DNA of 64,000 bases from Elmis aenea (Eukaryota; Arthropoda; Insecta; Coleoptera; Elmidae). Each line of letters opens with the position of its first letter. Position 1 is the first letter of the stretch. The notes beneath the pieces were generated by a model. The model did not search any database, was not told the DNA's origin, and saw only the letters and a program-made list of their open reading frames with translations. A program made the position numbers and the translations under genes. This document shows positions 10,823 through 22,067 of the stretch, one piece after another. Location of the stretch: positions 25,733,466 to 25,797,465 of the forward strand of contig OX393577.1 of the NCBI GenBank assembly GCA_947652605.1. The letters are read 5' to 3'.

Positions 10823-13535
10823 GTAAACATATATAATAGGAGGTACCTAACCATTGAATGCTGACGAATAGCACCTGACAACTTTGTATATTATGTTGTC
10901 AAAATTATCTGGCTAAAGGATATTACCTAGAACTTAATTTTGTAAATTCATATTGTCTTTATTTATGCAGGTAGTTTTTAGGTTTATCAAAATTTGATTT
11001 GTAGTCATAACAGATATTTCGCCAATTTTTAAAACAATTTAATAGCACTACCATTTAGAATTTTTTATACCTAGTATTAGTAGTAAAGTGGGAGAGTAGA
11101 CTGAAGCTAAAAATAATGGTGTTGCCCCTGATCCTAAACTACCAATTAAATAAAGATTATCAAGCGAGAGGATTGGAATCCTCTTAAATCCATACCATTA
11201 TATATCACATTTACATGCACAGACGAAATCTGAATCCAAAGTATCGTCCTTTTATCTGATGTATATAATTATCGACATACTGAGCTAATATTTATCTGTT
11301 ATTATAAGGCAATTTATCACACGTTGTTAACTAATCAACTTGTTATACGACTAAAATATAGGGCAGGTATGTCAGGTCGAATGATGTATGGACGATTGGT
11401 CAATGAAAAAATAATAATCACTGCAATAACATAAAAAGAAAGCTAATAACGCACCCAATAAATATTTATTTAAATATTTTGAGTGTATTGGTTTCAAATT
11501 ATAAAAATATAATCGGATGTTCTCATTTCACTCTGAAATATTTTTTGACATTTATATAACACTTTTGTTCTGTGCTAACGCTTTATGGTAACAAAAAATA
11601 ATTTACAAATATCTTGGTAGCTAATATCACAGCTAAAAACGGTGTTACCTTTACATTAAAAACTGATTTTAGAAAATGTAGCTCGCTTTACTTGATGGTC
11701 CACTTTGTGTATTTAATCGCTAACCTTCGATTAAGCTTCAGGTAATTTTTTTTTTATCGATTGGGTGTTTGAGAAGATTTATATACAGGCTGTCCCAAAT
11801 TTATGGAATTAAGAAGATGTTTAGATAATTAATAATTACACATTGGGTTAACATTTTTTAGACAATTATAATAGTGAAGACTGAAATGCAATATACCTTA
11901 TATTTTTGTAAATCGGCAAAATTTTCTATCAAATGACTTAAAAATGTTTTTTTTTTACGATGAAATATATCACCCTGGCGATAGTCAACTTTTTTTTAAA
12001 ATTACTTAGTATACTTTTTTGATTCTAATAGAGCATTTAATTCTAAATCCGATTTGAATAGAAGAAACAAGATCGCTGTAGTAATTGACAGTTTGTAACT
12101 TGTGAAAATGTGTTTTATTATTTTTCGACAAACAATCATTATTTTGTGAGCATGTATTAGTACATAAATCAGTACACACTGCCTTGCAGAAACAAACTTA
12201 TTGTTTTTTTAAAAACTAAATATTACTTTCGTATTAAGTAAAATGCAAATTGTTTTTTTATTATAATACTAAACAACAGCGGGACATGAAAACATTTAAT
12301 ATGTTGAACTGTTAAAAATTGTCTTCAGTTTTAGCAATCAAATCGTTTTTGAAAGTTCTAATTACGTTTGCAATGTGAAACGGTTTAATTTTTTAAACCG
12401 CAAAGTTAAGGTTTGTTGCTAGCGGTTCCTTGTTATTATTTTATTGTTTTTCTTATATTTCTTGTTTTAAAAATTTCATTTAAAATTTTTCTATTTGACT
12501 GCTGTCCAAAAAATCTTTTGCTAGGATTGTAAAACAGTTAAAAGAATCATGCGAAGTTTTCTGGCGTCATTCTGAATTACCAAAACTTGTTTTTACAATC
12601 TCATGGAATCTGGGATTTACTTAATATGTAAATACATAGAATGCATAAATTTTGTATTGTAGGTAAGTTTATTACTTTCACACTGAAAGACATAAACGTC
12701 TTGATAAAAGTATGCAATAAAGCGCATCAAAAATTAAGTTTTAAGAAAATTCGAAGCCAGTTCTTATTTTATTAAACCAACTTTTAAATAAAATGTGTTT
12801 GTGTTGTGACACAGGTTTTAACTTGTATTGTACCTTCATAAAACTTGCAAAGTCCTTAAACGTTGTGTCGTAATATTGTTAAAGTTCTATGAACGTCATT
12901 AGACGTTCTGTCATATTATCAGTATTGGCAGATCAAGCCATAGATGTTCTATTTGCGAATGTGTTAAGAATCGTCAAAAGGGCAACCACAATATATACTT
13001 TTTAATAATACTCACCATTGTTTTTTAATGTTACAATTATTTATATGCGAACAGTATAAAAAAGAAAATTGGAAATGGACATAAACAATACAATTTTTTC
13101 ATATGATAGCAAAATTTAAACTAGTTTTTACAATTATGTACTTCTTAAAGCAATGGTATATTGAATTTATTCCATGAGGAAGTATTATACGTTGGACAGG
13201 CTATCTATCAATTTCTTGTCAATCTAGAATTTTATTTTACGCAACGCTGGGGTCATATCTTGCTTCATTTTCTATAAAATTGCTTTTGACAAGTTATTAA
13301 AACATTTACTATGTAATGGATGATATCATAAAAAAAGGGAAAATATGAAACGATTTATAACAGGATCTTTCTTATTATAGTTTAACTTGCTTATATTCTG
13401 CAGTTAAATAAAAGTAAGTTAATGGTATATGCTTAATTAAATACTGTGTAATCGCATGTTTGTTTATAAAAATAAAACTAAACTTTATTCAGGTTTTTTA
13501 TATAGATTTTTATGATTAATATAATGAACTTTAAA
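10823..13535 (-). other. Netrin intron, long AT-rich stretch
   Basis: No exon or complete transposon was recognised. A terminus-like ACAGGCTGTCCCAAATTTATG occurs at about 11785 and resembles the CAGGGTG family ends elsewhere; no partner was found. Confidence 0.45.
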
Positions 13536-14168
13536 AAAAATTAACGATCTTAACTTTTGAGATATGAAGTAAACTTATATTTATTTAAATAGAAACCCTG
13601 GTAGAATTTTTTCAGCCTTTCAAAAGTATCTATGTAGTTTTAAACATTTGTAGCAATAAATATCCGAGAACTGGCCAATTTTGTAAAAACGTTTTTATCA
13701 AAGTTCGTCATGATTTCGTAAACAAATGATGTTTGCAATTATTAAACAACCAAATGAAAAAAACAAGTAAATTCTACAGCAGCCGCTACGTTTTTACCAC
13801 TTAGGTACAATGTCAACTTTTACCATATTAAACTTTTAAAAGTGTTCAAATTTAGCTATGTTCACAGTACCACAGTAGCACAATATACAGATATAATAAT
13901 TTACTTGAATATGACGTTTAGTTGTTTATTAATTATTGTAAACATCAGTTGTTTATGAAGTCATGGCGAACTTTAATAATAAAATTTTTACAAAATTGGC
14001 CAGTTCTCGGCTATTTATTGCTACAAATTTATAAAACTACATATTTTTGAAAAGCTAAAATAATTCTCTTTCATGTAAATTAATGGCCACTGCGGTTTCC
14101 ATTAAATAAATATGTGTTTACTTCATATCTCCAAAGTTGAGGTCGTTAATTTTTTTAAAAAAAGTTTA
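13536..14168. mobile_element. Foldback repeat, about 0.63 kb
   Basis: The left arm has AACTTTTGAGATATGAAGTA near 13551, then TAGCAATAAATATCCGAGAA and CTGGCCAATTTTGTAAAAAC. The complementary series at 13985-14150 reads TTTTTACAAAATTGGCCAG, TTCTCGGCTATTTATTGCTA and TACTTCATATCTCCAAAGTT. The arms are diverged by substitutions. The centre is near 13850. Target duplications and transposase were not identified. Confidence 0.75.
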
Positions 14169-16180
14169 TTATTTTAGTCATAGAAATCCATCTAAAAAAC
14201 CTAAGGAAAATTTTGTTATTTTTTAGAAATAAAGATGTTACAGTAAATTTTCGAAAACAAATTTTATTTTTCGTTTCTAGTAGCAAAATGAAGAGTGATG
14301 TAAAGAAATCGCCCAAGATATCTATATCAGATTTTCGCTAACTATTCCGTGAAACATTCGAATTTGGTCCACCCAGTAGGTATATTAAGTGTGTACAAAT
14401 CGTTGATCATCATCATCATTTATGTCATATTTTTAAAGCCTGTACAACCACGTGACTATTTCAGCGCTTTGAAAAGAAAGGATATAGTCTGGACCGTTAA
14501 GTATGTTTGGCGAAGTATTAGCAATATACATAATACGAATATTACCTGCAGCATATCAACATAGAGTTATAATTAAAAATTCTGCAATTTTAACTTATAT
14601 CCTAAGTCAACTAAAAATTCTATATCAAATCAGACGTTAGTTAGGATAGCATTGTTGAAATTCATAACCATACTTATACGTATCATAATAAACTTTCTTG
14701 ATTGGAACTAATTAAAATCCATTAAAAAAATGAAAAAATAACAAAATGAAAGCGTCATTAGGAGCAGAAAAGTATCCACTTTATAAAAACGGATTAATTA
14801 TAAAAAAGATCCATTTAAAAAAATAAAATTGTTGCCATTTTCAGTTAAATCAGGAATGACGATAATAGACCACATTAATGTAAAATATTTGCATTAATTT
14901 TTTTTTAAATTTTACTCTGTAAAACCTTAAATTAATGAGTTAAGGCGCTTTCTTGGAACATACGGTGTATTTTACGTAATGTGTGAAGCTGCTGCACGAA
15001 CCTGACTACATTTTTTATGGAACTGCAAGTCGTAAATTCTATTACTGTCATAAATTAATAGCATATAATAGAATAATAAGGCTAATAACACTAATTATGC
15101 TTTGGAAAACATGTAATTTGGTTTTATAGTCCGTTTTAATTTCAAAATTCATAAATAATCCAATAAAGCCTCAGTAATTCTGTCAACAGCGGCAACTACA
15201 ATAGCTTTAAGGAGGACATCGTCAACTGGGGGCATAAAAAGTTTAAAACCCCAAGCACCCAGATCGAGATATGGTCGGCACACATTTAAAAGTCATTAAT
15301 TAGTCCAAATTACCTTTCAACATTTTAATTCCTTGAATCCAGATTACGAAGACAGTAATGAATAGCCGGACGTTACAATAATGATTCTATTAATAACGAG
15401 CGCACTTTATAATTTATTCATTTCACGAACACACTTTTAACTCGTGCCTGAATTATTGCACGACTATTTGCATGTGTTAAAACCGAAAATAACCGAAACA
15501 AATCATCTTGTCACCCGCTACGTTCGATAAATACATAATTTTACTGCATTTTGACGTAGATGCAAAATTTAATAAATAGCTGAAATGCAGAATGCTCCAG
15601 GAATATAAGAAACATTTGTTATTTGGCTCGCTTCGCACCAATTTGAAAACATTTATTGTTTTACAGGTTGGCCGATTTACGACGTCATGTTTAACAAATA
15701 TTTGTAATATTAGAATTCTGTTATTAGAATTTTGTAAAAAATTCATTACATGACTTAGCAATGTTGTGTAAACACCTTTGATTTAAGTTAAGGCAAATTA
15801 TTTGTGTAATTTATTTAAGTATAACATGCATAACATAATCGTTTTTAATAAATCTGTAGAAACTAAAAATTTTTACAAACAAACATTCTATTCAGGCTGT
15901 TTACAAAACAAGTCGTATTGAACCGGCAGCGATTTTAACTTCTCAGTTTTAGAAAATATCTGAATCTTCTTAAGTTGAAAATACAGTTAAACGTTCCTAA
16001 ACTAGCCTCTAATAAAATATGATCTTTTTGGCTAAAAACAAGTAATTAATCTTGTATGAGATTCAGCTTTCAAATTTTGCGAATTTTAGAGAAATCTATA
16101 CAAGTACATAATAGTTATTTATGTATCAAGGCCAAAAAGTGTAAGTTGTGAGAAAAGTAAATTTGCATTAAAGCTAACAG
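14169..16180 (-). other. Netrin intron, nothing recognised
   Basis: Two open frames (14349-14564 plus and 15477-15761 minus) show no family motifs. The stretch 15160-15290 is a little richer in GC but has no identifiable exon. Confidence 0.45.
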
Positions 16181-16331
16181 CATACGCCGTCATCTGTCAG
16201 TGACTAAATGTCACGTAGTTGGTAACCTATATTTTTGAAAAATACTAAAAATTTAAATTGTTTTTAGTAATTTTCAAAAATATAGGTTAGAAACTACGTG
16301 ACATTCTGTCACTGACAGATGACTGCGTATG
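16181..16331. mobile_element. Palindromic MITE, 151 bp
   Basis: The left arm begins CATACGCCGTCATCTGTCAG and the right arm complements it (CTGACAGATGACTGCGTATG). The match continues through ATGTCACGTAGTT and AACCTATATTTTTGAAAA to an AT-rich centre near 16258. The arms are about 70 bp with few mismatches, so a transcript would form a long hairpin. It abuts the next palindrome without a gap. Confidence 0.8.
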
Positions 16332-16456
16332 TACTGCATTACCGGCCCTCTCCTTAGCAACGGCCGTAAAAGTTACTTTTCAGGCCGTTGTTAAGGGTAA
16401 CGGCCTGAAAAGTCACTTTTACGGCCGTTGCTAAGGATAGGGCCGGTAATGCAGTA
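16332..16456. repeat. GC-rich perfect palindrome, 125 bp
   Basis: TACTGCATTACCGGCCCT at 16332 pairs with AGGGCCGGTAATGCAGTA ending at 16456. The inner part AGCAACGGCCGTAAAAG pairs with CTTTTACGGCCGTTGCT. The stem is about 57 bp with a loop of about 11 bases. It is clearly richer in GC than its surroundings. Most likely a MITE, but no target duplication is visible. Confidence 0.8.
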
Positions 16457-16772
16457 CTTTATGGTTGCTAACGCGACTGTCAAACAGCTGTTTCTAGTAC
16501 GATCGCACAAAAATAATATTATAATAATTTAGGGCCGTTATTATAAACGTCAGTTAAATAGTCGAATAGCTAACCTTCAAATAAATTTACTTGGCGAGTA
16601 AATTTATTCCCGCTATTATAAACGAAAATTGCCGAATAAAATAATAGTTAACCGTGAAATAACTAATTAAAGTGATAAATAAACAAACACAACCTCATAA
16701 ATTCATAAATCGGGTGTAGGTATATGCGATATTCTTATAATTATTTATTACTTACCTTTTATAATTATTATT

Positions 16773-17531
16773 ATGTCACATTTACTAAGCAGTGCTAAGT
16801 GTGCAACCATATTTCAAGCCGAGGTGTACGCTATGCACTTATGTGCAGAAACACTATTAGAAAGAGGTTTTAATAATAAAAGAATCTTCATAGTGTCCGA
16901 CAGCCAAGCAGCGCTAAAAGCTCTTGGCTCGTCGGAAGTAAACTCAGGACTTGTTCTGAACTGCATACGGGCACTAAACGTGCTGGGAAGCAGGAATAAT
17001 CTTAAACTGGTATGGTGCCCAGGGCACACAAACATACCAGGAAACGAGAAGGCAGATCGCCTAGCCAAAATTGGTAGCGAGACACCTTTCTTCGGACCAG
17101 AACCCGCAGTTGGCATATCCTATGGAACAGTCAAGCGGTGTCTTAATGACATATTAACACAAGGGCATAATGCTTATTGGAAAAAAGTGGCAGGACAAGC
17201 CCATTCTAAGGCTATCCTGTCAATGGTCTCTAAAGAAAAGACAGAAGAAATGCTCAGGATGAGCAGAGCAGACATCAGAGCAACCACAGGACTCGTTACA
17301 GGACACTGTGGCCTAAACAAACACTTCTACATAATAGGGCTCTCAGAGACCGACATATGTAGAGGATGTGGTGAGGAAGAAGAAACTCCTCTTCACGTAA
17401 TATGCCAGTGTGAAGGATTCACTCCATATCGGCGTACACTTCTAGGGATGGAAAAAGCCAACCAAGAAGAGTTAAGAAAGACACCCTTAAAGAAAATCCT
17501 GGAGTTTTTTAAAAACACAGGACTCCTTTAA
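16773..17531 (+). pseudogene. Chimeric RNase H-like reading frame, 252 residues
   Basis: The frame is intact. Residues 1-7 (MSHLLSS) come from the host MITE and its target site; from residue 8 the sequence is retrotransposon. The RNase H core follows: FQAEVYAM with E17, VSDSQAALKAL with D43, VWCPGHTNIPGNEKADRLAK with H85 and D95. The first strand with the first catalytic aspartate is missing, so nuclease activity is unlikely. A zinc-knuckle-like module follows (GHCGLNKH at 177-184, then C196-x2-C199-x8-H208-x4-C213). Normally this is the C-terminal part of a non-LTR polyprotein. The uninterrupted frame suggests a young insertion rather than a selected gene; an ATG supplied by the MITE is coincidental unless transcripts show otherwise. 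Confidence 0.8.
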
Positions 17532-17618
17532 GGGACATCACCAGAGGGTACAATAGACCAAGAGGTCGCAGTACAGGAACCCGTAAGGGGACCACCTCCG
17601 CGGAAATAATAAATAAAT
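16794..17618 (+). mobile_element. 5'-truncated non-LTR retrotransposon insertion
   Basis: It is flanked by the 10-bp target duplication ACTAAGCAGT at 16784-16793 and 17619-17628. The insert starts inside the RNase H domain and ends in an AT-rich tail of AATAAATA type. This is typical target-primed reverse transcription with 5' truncation. The clade is probably I/Jockey-like, from the order RNase H then Cys-His motif, and is not resolved further. Confidence 0.88.
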
Positions 17619-17952
17619 ACTAAGCAGTTGACATGAAAAAGTAGAGTTATGTTTATTTGACAGTTAAAATTTATCCCGTGGTTTATCAGAGGTTAGTTAA
17701 CTTCGGGGATTTACTTGGCGAGTAAATTTAACTGACGTTTATAATACTCAAAATAGCTATTTATTCCGGAAGTAAATTTTACTCCACGAGTAAACTACTT
17801 ATTCGTCGTTTATAATAACGGCCCTAGACAATTACATAGTTAAAAGCTTTAAATGAAACCGTACAATTGTAAATTTTTTTATTCAATAGTCACCCCCTTT
17901 TTTCTTTAGTTTTTAAATTAAACAAACCAAAATTTAGACATGTGCTACTATA

Positions 17953-19240
17953 CAGGGTGTCCCAAATTCGAGTAAATGCATGGGGATCTTGTTTATCTTA
18001 AGAGATCGGTTAAATTAGGGCAAAGCTGCGAAATTAGATGCTTATCAAATATCTGCAAAGAAAAATTTCATAGCTGTCTTAGTTCAAAAGTTATTCCTGA
18101 AAAACTGAAAAAAATTATTTTCGTTTTTTTGCCCTATTTCCTAAATTTTTTAAGATATCGACAATCTGAAAGCACTTCTCCAAGGCAACTTCTTACGCTT
18201 TATATTTCGAGATAACATAAAATTTCCAACAACTTTTCTCCTCTTCAGAAACATCATCAACTTCATTTTTTTTAAATACGGCGAAAAAATTTTAATCAGA
18301 TAGTCGTATAGCATTTTGTCTTCTGATTTCAGTGATATATGACCCCTAATATCTAATATGATATTTTACCACAAAAATTTGAGAAAATCTCATTTTGTCC
18401 AATTTTTGAATCAAATGGTCATATACAAAAAAAAAATGAAATAAAAAACAAAACATTTTTTTTTTGTTATTCTGTTAAAACTGTCACTTGGACATTAATA
18501 TGATCGTGATTAATTGTATAATTTGCAACCAGATAAAAATTCTTTAAATTTGTGCTTGTTTTAATTAAATATGGCAATCAACACTTTTTAAGGAATTCGA
18601 GAAATGTCATAATATAGACAAAATTTTGTTTTCTCATGGCATCCTTTTTAATTTTTAACAGTTTATTCAATACTTTATGAAGATCAATTACAATATCATA
18701 TTTGTAACACCTTTTATTTTCCATAATTGACGAAAATTATTTTAACAATACTCCGCAATACACGAACGGATAGCGAATAAACAAATAAATTAAAAATGTA
18801 CTACCAGAACATAGTGAAAATAAAAATTGCGAACAAAAGCACAAATATCTAAGAATTTCTAGCTGTTTGCACATTATACGATTAATCACGATCATATTAA
18901 TATAAAAGTGACAGTTTTAACAGAACAAAATAACAAAAAAAAAATGTTTTGTTTCTTATATTTTTGTATACATTCATCTGATTCAAAAATTGGACAAAAT
19001 GAGTTTTTCTCAGAATTTTGTGGTAAAATATCATTTTAGATATCAAGTGTCATATATCATTGAAATCAGAAGACAATATTTGCTATTCGACTATGAGATT
19101 AAATTTTTTTGCCGTATTTAAAACAATGAAGTTGATGATGGTTCTGAATACACAAAACGTTGTTGGAAATTTTATGTTATCTCAAAATATAAAGCGTAAG
19201 AAGTTGTCACGGAGAAGTGCTTTAAAATAAAAAGTTACGG
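17953..19240. mobile_element. Foldback element of the CAGGGTG group
   Basis: The left terminus is TA-CAGGGTGTCCCAAATTCGA at 17951. The arms pair over 18167-18540 and 18870-19235: AGCACTTCTCCAAGGCAAC and TTACGCTTTATATTTCGAGA on the left match their complements near 19230 and 19190; TTAATATGATCGTGATTAAT at 18496 pairs with ATTAATCACGATCATATTAA near 18881. The right outer end is missing. The open frame at 17976-18215 has no motif. Confidence 0.78.
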
Positions 19241-19582
19241 CAATTTCCGCGGGACCAAGAATGATATAAAAGTGTGCACATGTTCAGATAATCGAGTTTT
19301 ATGAACACATTACACGTCTGTAACTTGATTCATTTTCACCTGATAGATAAAATTATTATTAACAAAAAAACCATTTTCCTGCATATATTTATCGGTAAAT
19401 ACATTGTTTAATAAATATTCAAATTTCTATTTGTTTATTGTGTTGTATTCCCGGCATGTAACAAACATAGTTTTTTAAAACATTCATGCAACAGAACCAG
19501 TATTTAGTGAGGTGAGTGTTTTCAATTTCGTTCTATATTTAGACTAATCAGCGTGTTTTTAGTTAGGCTTAAAAATACTCAC

Positions 19583-19775
19583 TTGCTCGCTTTCAGTTTT
19601 GGACATTTACAAGCCAGATCGGCGGCAGGTACAAGTAATGATGTAGTTCCACGTCGTATTCTCGAATCTCTTGCCCTTTTGTACACAGCATCTACGTTCA
19701 CCATGAAGCGAATCCATCCTTTGGTATGTTCGTCAACGGGATCGTCGACGCGTGACAAGACTCGAGCCATGATTG
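19583..19775 (-). CDS. Net: Netrin, penultimate coding exon (core of NTR domain)
   Basis: The acceptor is CTTTTTAG above 19775 and the donor is AA|GTGAGT at 19583. The exon is 193 bp: two bases finishing an alanine codon, 63 codons, and two bases of a lysine codon completed by the next exon. The translation begins IMARVLSRVDD, has the strand GWIRFMVNVDAVYKR, then a basic RIRRG, and ends LACKCPKLKASK. The D-L-x-CKCP motif matches the conserved fourth and fifth cysteines of netrin NTR domains. Both splice phases agree with the flanking exons, which is strong evidence that they belong to one transcript. A reading frame on the opposite strand here is only a shadow. Confidence 0.93.
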
Positions 19776-19972
19776 CTAAAAAGATATTAACGCATTAAGA
19801 ATTATTAGATTGATTCTTCAGTATAAATAATTAAGAGTGTAATATATGTAGTAATAATTTTAAAAACTTTGGTAAGGAATGTGTTAAACAGAGGAGTAAT
19901 ATATCGTAACAACAGGTCATAAAAAAAATAATGAAACTGTGCTTTATCTATTAGATTCGAATGTGGTGGTGC

Positions 19973-20184
19973 TTAACACGTTGAGCGCCAAATGTCCACC
20001 GGTGGACATTTCGTCTCTTGCCGTAGGGACCATGTGTCCACTGGTGGACATTTCGAACCGAGCCTTAAGCGTTGCGTGGCTACCGCTTGGCACAATTTAC
20101 ATCAAATCTGTATTTAACCTCTCTGTCGCTGCCATACGCACACAGTATAGTTACGTATCGAACTGTATATCATGTTTAGTTAAC
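19973..20184. repeat. Two copies of a GGTGGACA palindrome beside TTAA
   Basis: TGTCCACCGGTGGACA at 19993-20008 and TGTCCACTGGTGGACA at 20035-20050 are palindromes 42 bp apart. A TTAA-CACGTTGAGCGCC terminus lies just to the left (19973). This could be a piggyBac-type end, whose subterminal regions often carry short palindromes, but no matching right end was found; a TTAA at 20181 lacks the complement. Confidence 0.35.
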
Positions 20185-20202
20185 GAGATTCATAAAAATA
20201 TA

Positions 20203-20861
20203 CAGTGTCATTCAAAAAGTCTGTAACAACTGGAAAAGATTTTATTATCGATTTCTCAGAAAATTTTATTCCTGATAAAAGTTAGTGCATAACCTAAAAT
20301 TAATTTTAAGATAAAAAAAGTTCAATATAATTCATAGCTCATTAGAATTTAACGATTACTCGTAAGGGCCCTTATTTGAAGACTTACACAAAAAAAGTTC
20401 GAAGGAAATCGAATTTTATCTTTAAGGCTCCCCGAGACAGTGCGTTATACCGCTCGGTACGATACAATCGGTATGGGGATTACCCTTACAAGATTACCCA
20501 AAAAGAATCAAACTTATTTCGGACATACAAATTAAACCCCCTTGTCATTGTTAAACACTAAACACTAAACAGATATATCGCGCTCATATTGGTGTGGGCG
20601 CTTCCATATGCCGCAATCTTATTAAGATATCGTCCCGAATCGTACCGTACCGCCTCTGTCTGGGGGAGCCTTTAGTATTAATTTTAAATTCTAAATAACT
20701 TATTCCTTTGAACCGTTTTTTAAACTCTTAAAATAAGGGCACTTTATTCCTACGAATGTTTCTAAATTCGCTAAATTCTAGTGAATTTTGTTTGAACTTT
20801 TTTCACCTTAAAATTAGTTTTAGGCTATGCACCAATTTTATCACGAATAAAATGTTCTGAC
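20203..20861. mobile_element. Foldback repeat interrupted by a MITE
   Basis: AGTTAGTGCATAACCTAAAA near 20280 pairs with TTAGTTTTAGGCTATGCACC near 20815. TTAGAATTTAACG near 20342 and GGGCCCTTATTTGAAG near 20367 pair in degenerate form with 20690-20780. A Harbinger-type MITE (20425-20671) occupies the centre. Outer ends are approximate. Confidence 0.6.
20425..20671. mobile_element. PIF/Harbinger-type MITE, 247 bp
   Basis: The ends are AGGCTCCCCGAGACAG at 20425 and CTGTCTGGGGGAGCCT ending at 20671, with TTA on both outer sides (20422-20424 and 20672-20674). Inner segments with CGGTACGATAC and GAATCGTACCGTACCG are partly complementary. An open frame crossing it (20376-20561) is not coding. Confidence 0.82.
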
Positions 20862-21072
20862 AAGGGAGGGTCACGATATTTTGTCGCTAGAATCTGATCA
20901 AGGCTTGTGTTTATTGCATCAAGAACATCAAAAGTAAATGTTTTGCAGAGTTATACGTGCCACTGGCGATTTTCTTCGAAATAAAAGGGGAAAAACTGAA
21001 GTATTGAATAATAAAGGTAATTTTTGCGATCGCGTTGGCCATGAAACTTTGCACCATTTTAACTTGCAAAGG
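20862..21072. repeat. Single-arm copy of the 10106-10819 foldback
   Basis: It starts ACAAGGGAGGGTCACGATAT and contains GTTATACGTGCCACTGGCGA, GCGATCGCGTTGGCCATGAA and AACTTGCAAAGGATGCG, all found in the arms of the foldback at 10106-10819. Only about one arm is present. Two overlapping open frames here follow from the repeat. Confidence 0.75.
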
Positions 21073-22059
21073 ATGCGGTTGTTCTTATATATGTCCCATC
21101 CTGTATATAATTTGGTTGCCACTTCAGGTATGCTTTATGAATGATGTAGGTATAATACTTTTGCAATAAACAAAACTATTTATTTCAACTTGTTTACTTT
21201 CACATACAGGTAAGTTTATCTTTGCAGAGATTTAAGTGCTTAGCCCTTAGTACATACGCTACTATTAACTCGTTTTAGTATTACCTGTCGACTAAAAAAT
21301 GTAACCGGAAAAGTGCATTGTTCTTGCTAAGCCGCGTCTGGTCTATACCGGTACCTGACCGCCGTAAACGCGAATTGCTCTCTTTAACAACTCCTGCAAT
21401 TTTACGAGCTTTATGACCGTACACTGATGAACAACGTACTTTTATCAGCTTAATTTACAGTTTTACAGATTGCTTGTGTGGTAGAGGCGCGCTTACAAAT
21501 GTTATGTGTGTATGGACCCATTATTTACGCCCAGCTGCCTCGATAAAATCTCTACCTTGCTATTTAATGGGATTTTGCAAGGCAAAAAGCTTAAGTATTA
21601 CGTAAATTTATCCTAAAATATGTCTACCGCAGTGCGAACAAAGTGTGAACGTAATGTGTCAGGTTGCTACACAGAATGCACGAAATGAAATTGCAGCGGT
21701 TCTTTTTTTTTTAAAGAAAGATGCCGGAAGGGTACGTAATTAGTTTCCTAAGAAATGGTTTTGGTTTCCACATTAAAATTCAATTTCCTGATACCACGGT
21801 ATGCGGTTGCTTGTACGGAAAAATTGTTTGTAGAATGGCAATAGGTTTGTGTTATGTGCTGATCTATATTTTTCAACATTTGAAAGGTGATTACTGTAAG
21901 TTTGGAACTTTTATTATTATTGACTCAATTTTTTTAGTAAAGTTTCCCTTTCGTTATAGGTAAAGATAAACATTTTTTGGTCAAAAGTATAGGTTAATTA
22001 TGGTATCTACAAAAATAATAAAGATAAATAAAGGTTAAAAAAAAAGGTAAATATTATTA
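21073..22059 (-). other. Netrin intron between repeats
   Basis: No exon was recognised. The part 21290-21570 is less AT-rich and not visibly repetitive. A plus frame at 21721-21963 is hydrophobic in its second half but has no family motif. Confidence 0.4.
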
Positions 22060-22067
22060 CCTATGCT

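Larger units (their letters stand above)
16532..17824 (+). mobile_element. TA-flanked MITE carrying a retrotransposon insertion
   Basis: The ends are GGGCCGTTATTATAAACG at 16532 and its perfect complement ending at 17824, each bordered by TA (16530-16531 and 17825-17826). Subterminal blocks recur in both halves: ACGTCAGTTAAAT on the left against ATTTAACTGACGT on the right, and ATTTACTTGGCGAGTAAATT in both halves, in the same orientation. Removing the internal insertion (16794-17618) and one duplicated target leaves a 458-bp MITE. The TA duplication fits Tc1/mariner-like mobilisation, but no transposase remains. Confidence 0.85.

Noticed and set aside
10557..10874. Minus-strand frame of 105 codons
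   Set aside because: It covers the right arm of a foldback MITE. The same sequence in the other arm is interrupted by stops, so it is not a conserved gene.
16814..17116. Minus-strand open frame of 100 codons
   Set aside because: It is antisense to the RNase H-like frame and has no motif of its own.
19553..19798. Plus-strand open frame of 81 codons
   Set aside because: It lies opposite the penultimate Netrin exon, which has correct splice sites and a clear domain match.
21721..21963. Plus-strand 80-codon frame with a hydrophobic segment
   Set aside because: No recognisable family. Hydrophobic stretches are common in translated AT-rich DNA.
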